A stretch of 64,000 nt of DNA from positions 434,001 to 498,000 of the forward strand of contig FUZM01000001.1 of the NCBI GenBank assembly GCA_900167925.1, in the 5' to 3' direction. Position 1 is the first letter of the stretch. Every line of letters starts with the position of its first letter. The notes below the pieces were generated by a model, which was not told the DNA's origin, ran no database searches, and was given only the letters and a program-made list of their open reading frames with translations. Positions 17,638 through 26,762 of this stretch are shown one piece after another. A program made the position numbers and the translations under genes. This DNA comes from Bacteroidales bacterium WCE2008. Lineage in GTDB: Bacteria; Bacteroidota; Bacteroidia; Bacteroidales; UBA932.

Positions 17638-20400
17638 CTACTCCAAGTTGAAAAGTTCGCGGAAAAGCCCGCCGAGCCCCTCCGGATCCGCCTTCTCAGG
17701 GGCTGAAGGCTCATATTCCGGCAACTCCGGACCATCAGGAATCACGGCCTCGATTTCCGGCTCAAAGACTTTTTCCTCCATCTCCCTCAGCCTCAGAACG
17801 TGTTCAGCGACGCTGCCTCCGGCAAGTGCGGTCAGGATCCTGTTGACATCCTCCGCCGAGACGGCCTTAGCCCTGTCCTCATATCTCGAGATCATGTCCT
17901 TTCCATAAGAATACCGCATCTCGACGAGTCGGATGACTCCCGCCGGCGTGGTCTTGTCCATCATCGCCAGAGCCCTCTTGCGACCCTCTTCCAGCCGGTG
18001 ACGGCTTATTCCTTCCCTGGCGGCCAGAGCAATCGCCCTGCGCACGGCTGCAGCCACGGCCACGGCATCGTCGGACTGGACCATGTCGGCCGGCAGACCT
18101 GATTCCCCGGCCGGAGAAGTCAGGATCGAGAGACTGAGCCTTTCTTCCGGGAACATGCTGAAATCGGTCCTGACGATACTATACCATCCCAGTCTTGCCG
18201 CCGCCGAAGCCGCTACCTCCTCGATATAGCCCGCGGCGATCCGGGCAGCGATATTATTGTCCAGATTATAGTCGAGTCTTGTAGAAAGAGCGATATCATA
18301 GGCCGAAGCATCGAGGCTGTCAGTCCATCCGGTGATTCTCCCGGTCTTGACGTCGCCGAACCTTCTGGACCTGTTGGAGGCGACCCTGTCGCTCCTGAAA
18401 CCGCCCATATAGCGGACCAAAGTCTTCCTGAGCGTTGCTTCGTCGATCTTTCCGGCTATGACCAGCACCCCGTCATTCATCTTCGAGAACTGGGCGTCCA
18501 GGAAGCGCTCCACCTTCTTCGGCAGGTCGTCCGACAGGGCGGAAGAATTCCTGAAGGCGGAATAATTGTTTTCCGGGGTCATGATACTGTCGAGGACAGA
18601 CAGTCTTCTGTATGGAGTTCCTCTGTCGGCGAGGGCCTGGAGCCCGGCGCAGTCCCGGTAGTAGGCATAGGCCTTGGCGTCCTGCTCCCTATCTCCGGTC
18701 AGCGAAAGCATGGCCTTCATCGCGAGAGGAAACTTCTGGGCCGGAGACTCGCCGCTGATCCTGAGCTCGGACAGGCCGATGTCCAGCCTCATCACGATGC
18801 CGTTGGACATGAGTATATCCCTGAAATCGTCCCCGCCAAGGCCGGAAATCTTGGCCAGCGCGGCGACGTCGGTGATGCAGGCACCTTCGCCCCTTCTGAG
18901 CCCCGGGATCTGCGAATAGCCTCCCTTGACTCTCCAGGAGAAGTGGATCAGACCGTCGTCGGCGATCTCTTTGTATACGACCCTCTGGCCGTTCGAGAAA
19001 GTATAGAGCTGACCGTCGGATATAGGATCCTTGTCGGTCGTCTTGATCTTGACTTTTGGAGCGCTCTTGCGCAGCAAAAGGGTATCTGCATAGCCCTTGA
19101 CCGGAGAGAGGGCCTTCGGTTCTTCCCAGGCATCCCGGAAAATCCTCCAGACGGAATTCTCGTCCAGCGATTCCGCACTGGTAATGACATCCATGTTAGC
19201 GCTCTTGTCGAGCAGCGCCGTCACGAATCCGTTGAACAGTCTCGCTCCCGTCGCGTCGTCCAGATTCCTTGAAAGGAAGAAGTCCATCCTGTCCTTAGGG
19301 TCGGCCAGTGAGGCGCCATAAAGATATGATGCAATGCACATGCGGACGTAGCTTGAATTGCTGCTGCCGGATGTCCTGACGCTGGAGCGGAGGCGGGTCG
19401 CCAGCTCGCGGGTCACGCCCCTGTATTCTTCCGGATTGATGCCCTCACGGTCGATAGAGGCCATCTCGGCGGCGACAGCCTTCATCGCATCGCGGGCCTC
19501 TGCGGGACGGCATGATACCGAAATGCTGAAAGTCTCATCGGAGTTGCCGGCGTCGCTGCTGCGGTACTCCACTTCGATTCCGGCGGTCGGAATTCCGGAG
19601 CTGCGGAGAGCTTTCCCGAGCCTGCGCCGGAGCAGGATCTCGAGTTCGGAGGCATATTTCCATGCGACCAGAGGCTGGACCGTAGCCATGTTCCCGTCCG
19701 GAGTCCTCGGAAGGCGGTAGCGTATCGTGAACGAAACGAGTCCGGAGGTGCGGGCCGGTACCATTTCGACCTTGATGTCGCTGGTTCCGATCCATACATA
19801 AGGCTTTCGGCTCGTCCTGCCGGGATTCTGGCGGGTCACCAGCATCGACAGCATGTTCATCTTATTGATAAGCTGGTCCGGGTCGACGTCGCCGGAGACT
19901 ATTATCGCCTGGTTCTGCGGAGAGTAGTCCATGCCGTCGGCCTTGAAGCCTCTGCCGGTAATGTCGAAGATAAGCAGCATTGTCGAATCGGCTGCGTCCG
20001 TTCCGTCCGAAACCGGGATGTCGCTGAAGCGGAAGATGGTCGCGTCGGATCTTATCTCGACGTAGCCTTCGGCAGCCGGGCGGATACCGTTGGAAGTCAG
20101 GAAAGTCTGCGGAGATATTCTTGAAAAATGCTGAAGTTCAGTAAGGGAACCGCGGGCCTGGACTGTAGCCGCGCCTCTTGATTTCTTTGTCTCGTCGATG
20201 AAACCGGTCTTTTGCACCAGGGCCATGTCGACTATCCCCTTCGAACTTTTATTGCTTGCTATATAATACTTTATGCCGTTGTCGAGGTATCCTTCGCGGA
20301 TATTGGCAGCCTTCTCGAGGGTAGGCAGGTCCGCCGCTGGCACAATTATTGGGAATAATGCCAGTAACAAGATTATTAGCGGGTTTATCCGTCTGCGCAT
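17638..20400 (-). CDS. M16 (insulinase/pitrilysin)-like protein without HxxEH zinc motif
   Basis: 920 aa with a signal peptide (MRRRINPLIILLLALFPIIVPAAD). The protein follows the M16 plan of two paired halves: an N-terminal half beginning GYLDNGIKYYIASN, with an M16_C-like part near QNQAIIVSGDVDPDQL, and a C-terminal half from about 480 (FSNGQRVVYKEIADDGLIHFSW). The zinc-binding HxxEH expected around residues 60-90 is absent; the region reads KSRGAATVQARGSLTELQHF, and no HxxEH occurs elsewhere. It is therefore probably a non-catalytic homologue in the periplasm, perhaps a partner or chaperone-like subunit. Followed 3 bases later by the DUF3109 gene. Confidence 0.82.
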   Translation of the reverse strand: MRRRINPLIILLLALFPIIVPAADLPTLEKAANIREGYLDNGIKYYIASNKSSKGIVDMALVQKTGFIDETKKSRGAATVQARGSLTELQHFSRISPQTFLTSNGIRPAAEGYVEIRSDATIFRFSDIPVSDGTDAADSTMLLIFDITGRGFKADGMDYSPQNQAIIVSGDVDPDQLINKMNMLSMLVTRQNPGRTSRKPYVWIGTSDIKVEMVPARTSGLVSFTIRYRLPRTPDGNMATVQPLVAWKYASELEILLRRRLGKALRSSGIPTAGIEVEYRSSDAGNSDETFSISVSCRPAEARDAMKAVAAEMASIDREGINPEEYRGVTRELATRLRSSVRTSGSSNSSYVRMCIASYLYGASLADPKDRMDFFLSRNLDDATGARLFNGFVTALLDKSANMDVITSAESLDENSVWRIFRDAWEEPKALSPVKGYADTLLLRKSAPKVKIKTTDKDPISDGQLYTFSNGQRVVYKEIADDGLIHFSWRVKGGYSQIPGLRRGEGACITDVAALAKISGLGGDDFRDILMSNGIVMRLDIGLSELRISGESPAQKFPLAMKAMLSLTGDREQDAKAYAYYRDCAGLQALADRGTPYRRLSVLDSIMTPENNYSAFRNSSALSDDLPKKVERFLDAQFSKMNDGVLVIAGKIDEATLRKTLVRYMGGFRSDRVASNRSRRFGDVKTGRITGWTDSLDASAYDIALSTRLDYNLDNNIAARIAAGYIEEVAASAAARLGWYSIVRTDFSMFPEERLSLSILTSPAGESGLPADMVQSDDAVAVAAAVRRAIALAAREGISRHRLEEGRKRALAMMDKTTPAGVIRLVEMRYSYGKDMISRYEDRAKAVSAEDVNRILTALAGGSVAEHVLRLREMEEKVFEPEIEAVIPDGPELPEYEPSAPEKADPEGLGGLFRELFNLE

Positions 20401-20443
20401 AAAGTTGTAGATATATCGACTTACAAAATTAAGATATTTTTAC

Positions 20444-20451
20444 TATTTTTG
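20444..20451 (+). promoter_or_regulatory. -7 box of the TPR-U32 operon
   Basis: TATTTTTG fully matches TAnnTTTG. It overlaps a GTG (20451) that would otherwise extend the TPR protein frame, so translation must begin downstream, at the ATG 20499 that opens a signal peptide. Confidence 0.55.
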
Positions 20452-20498
20452 TGAAATACGCGCTTGAAAATATGTTTAATATAAAAATATCAGAAATC

Positions 20499-21446
20499 AT
20501 GAAAAAAATTATTCTGGCGCTGGCAGCTGTCGCATTGTCTGCCGGTATGGTATTCGCACAGGACATGGCAACTGCCACAGAGAAAGCGAAAGAAGGAAAC
20601 GAGGCCCTTCAGAATGGTGACAAGGCTGCTGCTCTTGCATCTTTCCAGGAGGCTCTCCAGATGGCAGAAAGTTGCGGAGAGGCTGGCAATGAGCTTGCTT
20701 CTACCTGCAAGAGTGTCATCCCAGGAATCATCCTTTCTATCGGAAAAGAGGCTTATAACGAGCACGATTTCGATTCAGCTATCGCCAGATTCAACGAGGC
20801 CGCAAAGATCGCAGAAGAATATGGTGATGATGCTACTATAGCTGAGGTTGCAGAACTTCTCCCTCAGGCCAATATCAACAAAGAGCTTGTACCTGCAAAC
20901 GACGCTTTCAAGGCTAAGGATTTCGAGACCGCAGCTGCCGGTTTCCGCAAAGTCCTCGAGCTCGACGGCGAGAATGGCGTAGCCGCTTTCCGTCTCGTAC
21001 AGAGCCTTGCAAACCTCGGTGACCTCGCCGGCGCCAAGGAAGCTTTCGCAAAGGCTGAGGCTAACGGCCAGGGTGGAAATGCCGCCAAGGTCCTCGGTGG
21101 TTCTTACCTCAAGCAGGCCGCTGCAGATCTCAAGGCAAAGAACTATGCCGCCGCAGTAGAGAACGCTCTTGAGGCCAACAACTTCCAGGAGAATGCCCAG
21201 GCTTTCCTCGTAGCTGGCCAGGCTTCCCAGAAGCTCAACAAGAATGACGATGCAATCAAATACTTCGAGCAGTATCTCGAGGCTGCCCCTACCGCAAAGA
21301 ACGCCAACGCTATCATCTTTACCGTCGGTGCTCTCTATCAGGGCGCAGGCAACAAGGCTAAAGCTATCGAGAACTACAAGAAGGTGCTCAGCGATCCTCA
21401 GTTCGGCGCAAACGCCAAGCAGATGATCGACGCTCTCAGCAAGTAA
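20499..21446 (+). CDS. periplasmic tetratricopeptide-repeat protein
   Basis: 315 aa. Signal peptide MKKIILALAAVALSAGMVFA with cleavage likely after AFA. The rest is almost wholly alpha-helical TPR units; at least five can be picked out by the A-x3-F/Y and A-I spacing (ALASFQEALQMAE, SAIARFNEAAKIAE, ETAAAGFRKVLELD, AAVENALEANNF, DAIKYFEQYLEAAP, KAIENYKKVL). Likely a protein-protein interaction scaffold in the periplasm. Its stop shares a base with the start of the U32 gene, so the two are co-translated; the link between their functions is not obvious. Confidence 0.88.
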   Translation: MKKIILALAAVALSAGMVFAQDMATATEKAKEGNEALQNGDKAAALASFQEALQMAESCGEAGNELASTCKSVIPGIILSIGKEAYNEHDFDSAIARFNEAAKIAEEYGDDATIAEVAELLPQANINKELVPANDAFKAKDFETAAAGFRKVLELDGENGVAAFRLVQSLANLGDLAGAKEAFAKAEANGQGGNAAKVLGGSYLKQAAADLKAKNYAAAVENALEANNFQENAQAFLVAGQASQKLNKNDDAIKYFEQYLEAAPTAKNANAIIFTVGALYQGAGNKAKAIENYKKVLSDPQFGANAKQMIDALSK

Positions 21447-23347
21447 TGATCGGACTCGAACTTCTGGCTCCGGCCAGGAATGCGGATATCGGCATCGCGG
21501 CAATAAGCTGCGGTGCCGATGCTGTGTATATCGCCGGACCCGAGTTCGGTGCAAGACAAGCCGCCGGCAACAGTATAGAAGACATAAGGCGGCTCTGCGA
21601 TTACGCGCACCGTTTCGGTGCAAGGATCTTCATAACCCTCAATACAATACTTTACGATTCCGAACTGGAGGCTGCGTACCGGATGATGCTGGACGTGCAG
21701 GACGCCGGTGCGGATGCTTTTATCGTACAGGATCTGGCCGTCCTTGCCCTGGCGGACGGCGGACCGGACGGGAAAGGACGCAAAGTAACCATACCGATGC
21801 ACGCCTCTACCCAGTGCGCCATCCGCACTCCGGAGGCTGCGGCATTCTACGAAAGCCAGGGCTTCAGCCGGCTCGTGCTGGAGAGGCAGCTCTCCCTTGA
21901 CGATATACGCCAGATACGCAAATCCGTCTCTGCCGAGCTGGAATTCTTCGTCCACGGAGCCCTGTGCGTCTGCTATAGCGGCCAGTGCTACCTTTCCGAG
22001 AATATTTCCGGCCGTAGCGCCAACCGGGGAGCCTGCATCCAGGCCTGCCGGTCCAGATATGACCTTTTCGACGGGAACGGAAAAGTACTGGTGCGAAACA
22101 AGGCGCTGCTATCGCTCAAGGACTATAATCTGCTCGAAAGGATAGGGGACCTCGCAGAAGCGGGAGTATGTTCTTTCAAGATTGAAGGACGGCTCAAGAA
22201 CAGTTCATATGTACGCAACGTGGTCCGGGAGTATTCTCTCGCCATGGACGCCCTTGTCGCCGCCCATCCTGATAAATACTGCCGCGCCTCTTTCGGCCGC
22301 GTAGAAAAGGGATTCACTCCGGATCCGGCCAAGACTTTCAACCGCGGCTATACTTCACTTTTCATTGACGGCAAACGGGGGCGCTGGGCTTCCATGGATA
22401 CGCCTAAGAGCATGGGTGAGGAGATCGGCACCGTGTCGACGGTCCGGGCCTCAGGGCGCGATTCCATGGAGATAACCGTCCGCCCTTCCGGGAAAGGACT
22501 GCGCCTGTCCAACGGAGACGGATTCGCCTTTGCGACAGACGGTTCGATAGTGGGTTTCAGGGGAGATGTCTGCGAAGGCGACCGGATAATCTGCCGCCCT
22601 GTCAAGGGCCTCCGTCCCGGAACGGTCCTTTTCAGGAACATCAGCGCAGAGTTCGAGAAGATCCTCGACCGTCAGCCATGCGAACGCCTTATCCCGGCCA
22701 GCGTCATTCTGGGCGTAGCGAAGAATCTTTCAGCATTCGACCTCTCCGCCACCGCCACCACCGAAGACGGCCGCACCGCCGCCGCGACAATCCGCGTCGA
22801 TGCCCCGGTCGCGACCGACCAGGCCCGTATGGCCTCCATGTTCATTGCCCAGACCGGGAAGAAGACCTCCGATTACCGCTTTTCGCTCGCGGCCGGAGAT
22901 ATCTCCGCCCCGGACGGGCTGCCGCATGTCCCAGCATCGACGATTAACGAGCTGCGCAGGTCTCTGGCGGATGCTCTCGACCAGGTACCATGCAATCGCA
23001 GACCGATGGCCCCGGCTCCTGACCATGCATCTGCGCCGGCCGTTCCTGCAGCGCTCTCGTATAAGGCGAATGTCTCCAACGCCCTTTCTGAAAGGGCATA
23101 CCGGGCAGCCGGCGCCGCCTCGGTCGAACCGGCCTACGAACTCGCACATCAGAGCGACGTCGAACTGATGCGCTCGAAATACTGTATCCGCCATGAGCTG
23201 GGCATATGCCTGAAGACCCCTGCCGGCAAAGCTGTCAAGGGGCCTCTGTATCTTCTGAATAACGGACGGCGTCTGGAACTTGTCTTCGACTGCGCCTCCT
23301 GTGAAATGGCTGTCAGGGATTTCATTTCTCAAGAATCTCAAAAGTGA
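21446..23347 (+). CDS. peptidase U32 family protein, RlhA-like RNA hydroxylase candidate
   Basis: 633 aa. N-terminal TIM-barrel-like U32 domain (starts LELLAPARNADIGIAAISCGADAVY). The family signature FVHGALCVCYSGQC...RGACIQACR lies near residues 170-200 and supplies the four cysteines of the iron-sulfur site. A long C-terminal part matches the layout of the longer U32 proteins with a DUF3656-type domain. Despite the name, E. coli U32 members RlhA and TrhP are prephenate-dependent RNA hydroxylases; the length fits RlhA (23S rRNA C2501) better than TrhP. Function by homology only. Its last 26 bases overlap the end of the convergent lipoprotein gene. Confidence 0.8.
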   Translation: MIGLELLAPARNADIGIAAISCGADAVYIAGPEFGARQAAGNSIEDIRRLCDYAHRFGARIFITLNTILYDSELEAAYRMMLDVQDAGADAFIVQDLAVLALADGGPDGKGRKVTIPMHASTQCAIRTPEAAAFYESQGFSRLVLERQLSLDDIRQIRKSVSAELEFFVHGALCVCYSGQCYLSENISGRSANRGACIQACRSRYDLFDGNGKVLVRNKALLSLKDYNLLERIGDLAEAGVCSFKIEGRLKNSSYVRNVVREYSLAMDALVAAHPDKYCRASFGRVEKGFTPDPAKTFNRGYTSLFIDGKRGRWASMDTPKSMGEEIGTVSTVRASGRDSMEITVRPSGKGLRLSNGDGFAFATDGSIVGFRGDVCEGDRIICRPVKGLRPGTVLFRNISAEFEKILDRQPCERLIPASVILGVAKNLSAFDLSATATTEDGRTAAATIRVDAPVATDQARMASMFIAQTGKKTSDYRFSLAAGDISAPDGLPHVPASTINELRRSLADALDQVPCNRRPMAPAPDHASAPAVPAALSYKANVSNALSERAYRAAGAASVEPAYELAHQSDVELMRSKYCIRHELGICLKTPAGKAVKGPLYLLNNGRRLELVFDCASCEMAVRDFISQESQK

Positions 23348-24497
23348 TTTCTATATCCCCGAACCTTGACGGCACATTGCTGTATTTCTCCAGGAACGGA
23401 GCCGCCAGATGACCTCTCCAGACTATGTCATCCCTGCTGTTGTAAGGAAGGTTGACATTTACACCGTAGGTCTTGGACTTGATCTTTACCTCAGCCTCTG
23501 TCTTCCAGGATGTCCTCGTCCCTCCGTCGTCTTCGGTTATCATGAACGCGCAATTCTCAAGCTGGGACGTCCAGTTGGAGATCAGTACGGCATTGAACGG
23601 GACCGGCTTCCCTCTCTGGCTCCTCTTTACTGTAATCATGAAATCGGTTATCAGCGGCTGGTAGATAAGCAGCTCCGCTTCGGTTGAGGCGGTAAAGTCG
23701 TCGAGCGCCCCGATCTTCACGAAAAACTCGGATCCTCCGGCGAACCAGGTATCATAATTCCGATGCATTATGAAGTCTTTCAGGATAAGCGTCCTGAGTT
23801 TTTTCTCCGAGGCCTTGACCGTTATCGTCCCGCCTCCTGTACCCCAGTCAGGGTCGTTGCGCCGGAGCATTTCCAGACTCTGGTAGCCGCTGTCGTCGTT
23901 GCGGTTTATCACCCAGACCGGATGGGCCCGGGCATAATCCTCGTCTATTATTATCTCTTCGACGGATTTGACGCCCTTGCCGTCCCTGTCAATCCGGAAG
24001 CCGGTGTTCGCTTCGGAGCCGTCTCCGGGGTCAAAAGTGATGACCGGTTCCGAGAAACCGTCATATTCTTCCGAGAACGGCCAGTATATCTGGAGTCCGG
24101 ACGCGCTGAGAGATTCGATATATTCTTCCGCCGACGTGGACGCCTTTGTCCTGCCGAGATATTCCGAAATCAGGTCTCTGAGAGGTCTGGAATAGGTTTT
24201 CTCCGTATTTTTGGTGCGGTTCATTCCTTCCCGGTCTCCGACTCCGGCCCCCGGACTGGAGAAAAGATCCTTCATCATATACTCCTCGTCGTATCCGTTG
24301 GACGACGAAGACGATACTGCATCATGGACCTCCGTGATCTGCTCATGTCCTATATCGATGGCTGTCAGAAGCCGCGCGACGTCTTCCATCCGGACGACCC
24401 CTTGTCCGGGCTGTTCTCTCGTCCATTCTCCTTCGTGATCGATTTCTTCGCATCCGGTAACTGCCAGAATCATAAACATATACAGATACTTTTTCAT
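23322..24497 (-). CDS. lipoprotein of unknown function (391 aa)
   Basis: Short SPII signal MKKYLYMFMILAVTGC with lipobox VTGC, so lipid-anchored. I recognise no domain. Features: an unusual SSSSSNGYDEEY stretch near residue 62; a segment LQIYWPFSEEYDGFSEPVITFDP; a C-terminal half of alternating beta strands ending DIEITFEILEK. The YWPFSE...PVITFDP pattern is reminiscent of Bacteroidetes proteins of unknown function seen next to lipoprotein clusters, but I would not assign a name. Divergent from the 24778 gene across a region carrying repeated TTATCCGTTTGC motifs. Confidence 0.75.
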   Translation of the reverse strand: MKKYLYMFMILAVTGCEEIDHEGEWTREQPGQGVVRMEDVARLLTAIDIGHEQITEVHDAVSSSSSNGYDEEYMMKDLFSSPGAGVGDREGMNRTKNTEKTYSRPLRDLISEYLGRTKASTSAEEYIESLSASGLQIYWPFSEEYDGFSEPVITFDPGDGSEANTGFRIDRDGKGVKSVEEIIIDEDYARAHPVWVINRNDDSGYQSLEMLRRNDPDWGTGGGTITVKASEKKLRTLILKDFIMHRNYDTWFAGGSEFFVKIGALDDFTASTEAELLIYQPLITDFMITVKRSQRGKPVPFNAVLISNWTSQLENCAFMITEDDGGTRTSWKTEAEVKIKSKTYGVNVNLPYNSRDDIVWRGHLAAPFLEKYSNVPSRFGDIEITFEILEK

Positions 24498-24530
24498 AAC
24501 GCGTCAATTTTTCTGCAAAGACCGCGAGAT

Positions 24531-24562
24531 TTATCCGTTTGCCAATGGACGCAAACGGATAA
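24531..24562. repeat. perfect 12-bp inverted repeat, operator-like
   Basis: TTATCCGTTTGC (24531-24542) and GCAAACGGATAA (24551-24562) are perfect reverse complements separated by 8 bases. The dyad begins 34 bases upstream of the lipoprotein start, where its promoter should lie. A further partial copy (TATCCGTTTGCGG) lies at 24692-24704 over the -33 box of the opposite gene. The size and symmetry suit a dimeric repressor site; a leader hairpin is the alternative. Confidence 0.6.
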
Positions 24563-24607
24563 GACGCGGAATCCCGGCTGAAGCCTGTGTGGCCCGTGTT
24601 TTTTGTG

Positions 24608-24658
24608 CGGATAAATCATGTCGCCGGACAACAATCTGCTGATAATCAGATTTATCCG
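24608..24658. repeat. second inverted repeat of the same motif family
   Basis: CGGATAAATC (24608-24617) and GATTTATCCG (24649-24658) are perfect 10-bp reverse complements 31 bases apart. They share the core CGGATAA/TTATCCG with the 24531-24562 dyad and with the half-site at 24692. Arms this far apart could hold a looped DNA complex or be two separate half-sites. Confidence 0.5.
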
Positions 24659-24697
24659 GCGTAACGTCCTGATATTCAGGCGGTATTCTTATATCCG

Positions 24698-24729
24698 TTT
24701 GCGGAATATGATATGATTTGTTATTTTTG
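24698..24729 (+). promoter_or_regulatory. promoter of the coiled-coil membrane protein gene
   Basis: TTTG (24698-24701), 20 bases, TATTTTTG (24722-24729): full consensus. The -33 TTTG is itself part of the TATCCGTTTGCGG repeat, so a protein bound to the repeat would cover the promoter. Confidence 0.7.
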
Positions 24730-24777
24730 CATAATACTTGCAGAGAACAGAAATGTAAGTTTAAAAGAATTACAGTT

Positions 24778-25689
24778 ATGGAAAACGATCCGATTCTCGA
24801 AAGAAGAGCGCACGAAGCTCAGGAAGCGAAGTCAAGGACTTTGCGTTCCGTAATGATAATCCTTGCAGTTGTGGCTGTCGCTCTCGCCGGCGTACTCGCG
24901 TACGTATGGATGCAGAAATCAGCCCTCGTGAAAGACCTTGAAGCGGAAAAACAGGATCTCACCGAGCAGATGGTAGCCCTCCAGCAGGACTATGCGACCC
25001 TTTCTTCAGACTACGACAGCATCAACTCGCAGCTCGACACTTCCCGTGCGGAAGTCGCCGAACTGATCGACAGGATAAAGAAGACCGACGCTACCAACAG
25101 GACAAAGATGCGTCAGTACGAAAAGGAACTCGGTACCCTCAGAAGCATAATGAAGGGATATATCGTGCAGATCGACTCCCTCAATACTCTCAACCATAAG
25201 CTCACTGCTGACGCGGCTGCAGCCCGCAAGGAAGCGGCAGAGAGCAAGAGGCAGAACGAGGACCTTACCCGTCAGGTCGAGGATCTCGCCGGTCAGGTAA
25301 AGGCCGGTTCGGTAATCAAGGCCAGAGGTCTTAACCTGCAGGCATTCAACGGTTCCGACAAGAAGACCGACAGAAGCAGCAGGACAAGACGTCTCATGGC
25401 TACTCTCAGCCTTGTGGAGAACGATCTCGCCGCCAAGGGCCCTGTCAGGGTATTCATCCGCGTAAAGGATCCGGAGGGAATCATCCTCACCAATGCCAAC
25501 AGGGAATCCTTTACCTACAATGGCGAGACCATGATCGCTTCCGCTTCCCGCGAAGTCGATTATGAGGGACGCGAGGTCGATCTGAGCATCTACCTCAATG
25601 ACATCCCTTCTTACACCAAGGGTACCTATACGGTCGAGGCATATACCGAGGACGCTTTCCTCGGCGCGTCTGAACTTTATCTCAGATGA
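24778..25689 (+). CDS. membrane-anchored coiled-coil protein of unknown function
   Basis: 303 aa, type II topology: about 20 cytoplasmic residues (MENDPILERRAHEAQEAKSR), one membrane helix (about 25-45), a long coiled coil (about 50-180) rich in E, Q, K and L with repeated leucine heptads, then a beta-rich C-terminal domain (from about 195) with VRVFIRVKDPEGIIL and GTYTVEAYTEDAFLG. I recognise the architecture but no named family. An upstream in-frame start at 24718 overlaps the promoter, so ATG 24778 is used. The stop overlaps the hemW start by 4 bases (ATGA). Confidence 0.8.
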   Translation: MENDPILERRAHEAQEAKSRTLRSVMIILAVVAVALAGVLAYVWMQKSALVKDLEAEKQDLTEQMVALQQDYATLSSDYDSINSQLDTSRAEVAELIDRIKKTDATNRTKMRQYEKELGTLRSIMKGYIVQIDSLNTLNHKLTADAAAARKEAAESKRQNEDLTRQVEDLAGQVKAGSVIKARGLNLQAFNGSDKKTDRSSRTRRLMATLSLVENDLAAKGPVRVFIRVKDPEGIILTNANRESFTYNGETMIASASREVDYEGREVDLSIYLNDIPSYTKGTYTVEAYTEDAFLGASELYLR

Positions 25690-26759
25690 TTTATATCCAT
25701 ATCCCTTTCTGCAGGAGCTTCTGCACCTATTGCGGCTTCTATTCCGAGGTCGCCGGGGAGGAATCCTACGGGACTTATGCCGATGCCATATGCGCTGAGG
25801 CTGCAGTCCGTTCCGCAGAAATCCGGGATACGGCAGAAACGAATACTTTGTACATAGGAGGCGGCACCCCATCGGTGCTGCCCCTTTCTGTTCTTGAACG
25901 TATCGTCGGGGCTGTCAGTCCTTTCGGCCCGTTCAGGGAATTCACGATCGAAGTCAATCCCGAGGACATTGTGAAAAAGGGCCCGGAATATGTCTCCGGA
26001 CTGCTCTCTCTGGGCGTCAACAGAGTCAGCATGGGGATTCAGTCTTTCGATGACCGGGTGCTCCGGTGGATGAACCGCCGGCACAACTCGGAAAGAGCTC
26101 TGGAAGCAGTCCGCATACTGCGCGAAGCGGGGGTCGGTAACATGAGCATCGACCTTATCTTCGGTATCGCCGATTTTCAGGAATCATGGCTCCCGACAGT
26201 CCGTCAGGCGCTGGACCTGCATCCTGAACATATCTCCGCCTACCAGCTGTCGGTCGAGGAGGGAAGCTCCCTCGAGGCCCTGATACGCCGGGGCCGGGCG
26301 AAAGAGGCCCCCGAAGAACTCTGCCGCAGTCAGTATGATCTCCTCTGCCGGGAGCTCTCTGCCGCCGGCTACCGGCACTACGAGGTCTCGAACTTTGCGA
26401 TTCCGGGCCATGAGGCCGTCCATAATTCCGCCTACTGGCGCCGGGTTCCGTACGTCGGACTCGGGGCCGGAGCCCACTCGCTCCGCGGGACGGACGTCCG
26501 CAGCTGGAATTCCGCGACTCTGCTGGTTTATGAACCTTCGTCCGAGAAACTCTCGGAGGAGGATATCCGCGTCGAGAAGATAATGCTCGGGTTGAGGACT
26601 GACGCCGGAGTCCCGGAGGAGTTCCTTGCTGCCGTTTCGGCTCAGGGAAGTCTCGGCAGGCTGCTTGGCGAAGGGGCCCTCGTGCGCATCGGGGATATGG
26701 TCAGAATCCCGGAAGACAGAATGTTTGTATCGGACGAAATAATCCGTGAATTGCTATAG
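25686..26759 (+). CDS. hemW: radical SAM heme chaperone HemW
   Basis: 357 aa. Radical-SAM cluster motif CRSFCTYC (CxxxCxxC) at residues 9-16, right after MIYIHIPF. This is the HemW form; true coproporphyrinogen oxidase HemN is about 450 aa with a longer N-terminus. GGGTPSVLP and the ENPED-like motif EVNPEDIV follow. HemW inserts heme into target proteins; it is often mis-annotated as coproporphyrinogen III oxidase. Overlaps the preceding coiled-coil gene by 4 bases and is followed 3 bases later by the aminopeptidase gene, so part of a three-gene operon. Confidence 0.9.
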   Translation: MIYIHIPFCRSFCTYCGFYSEVAGEESYGTYADAICAEAAVRSAEIRDTAETNTLYIGGGTPSVLPLSVLERIVGAVSPFGPFREFTIEVNPEDIVKKGPEYVSGLLSLGVNRVSMGIQSFDDRVLRWMNRRHNSERALEAVRILREAGVGNMSIDLIFGIADFQESWLPTVRQALDLHPEHISAYQLSVEEGSSLEALIRRGRAKEAPEELCRSQYDLLCRELSAAGYRHYEVSNFAIPGHEAVHNSAYWRRVPYVGLGAGAHSLRGTDVRSWNSATLLVYEPSSEKLSEEDIRVEKIMLGLRTDAGVPEEFLAAVSAQGSLGRLLGEGALVRIGDMVRIPEDRMFVSDEIIRELL

Positions 26760-26762
26760 CTT

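Noticed and set aside
25686..26759. Coproporphyrinogen III oxidase (hemN)
   Set aside because: Length (357 aa), the start directly before CxxxCxxC and the lack of the HemN N-terminal extension point to HemW.
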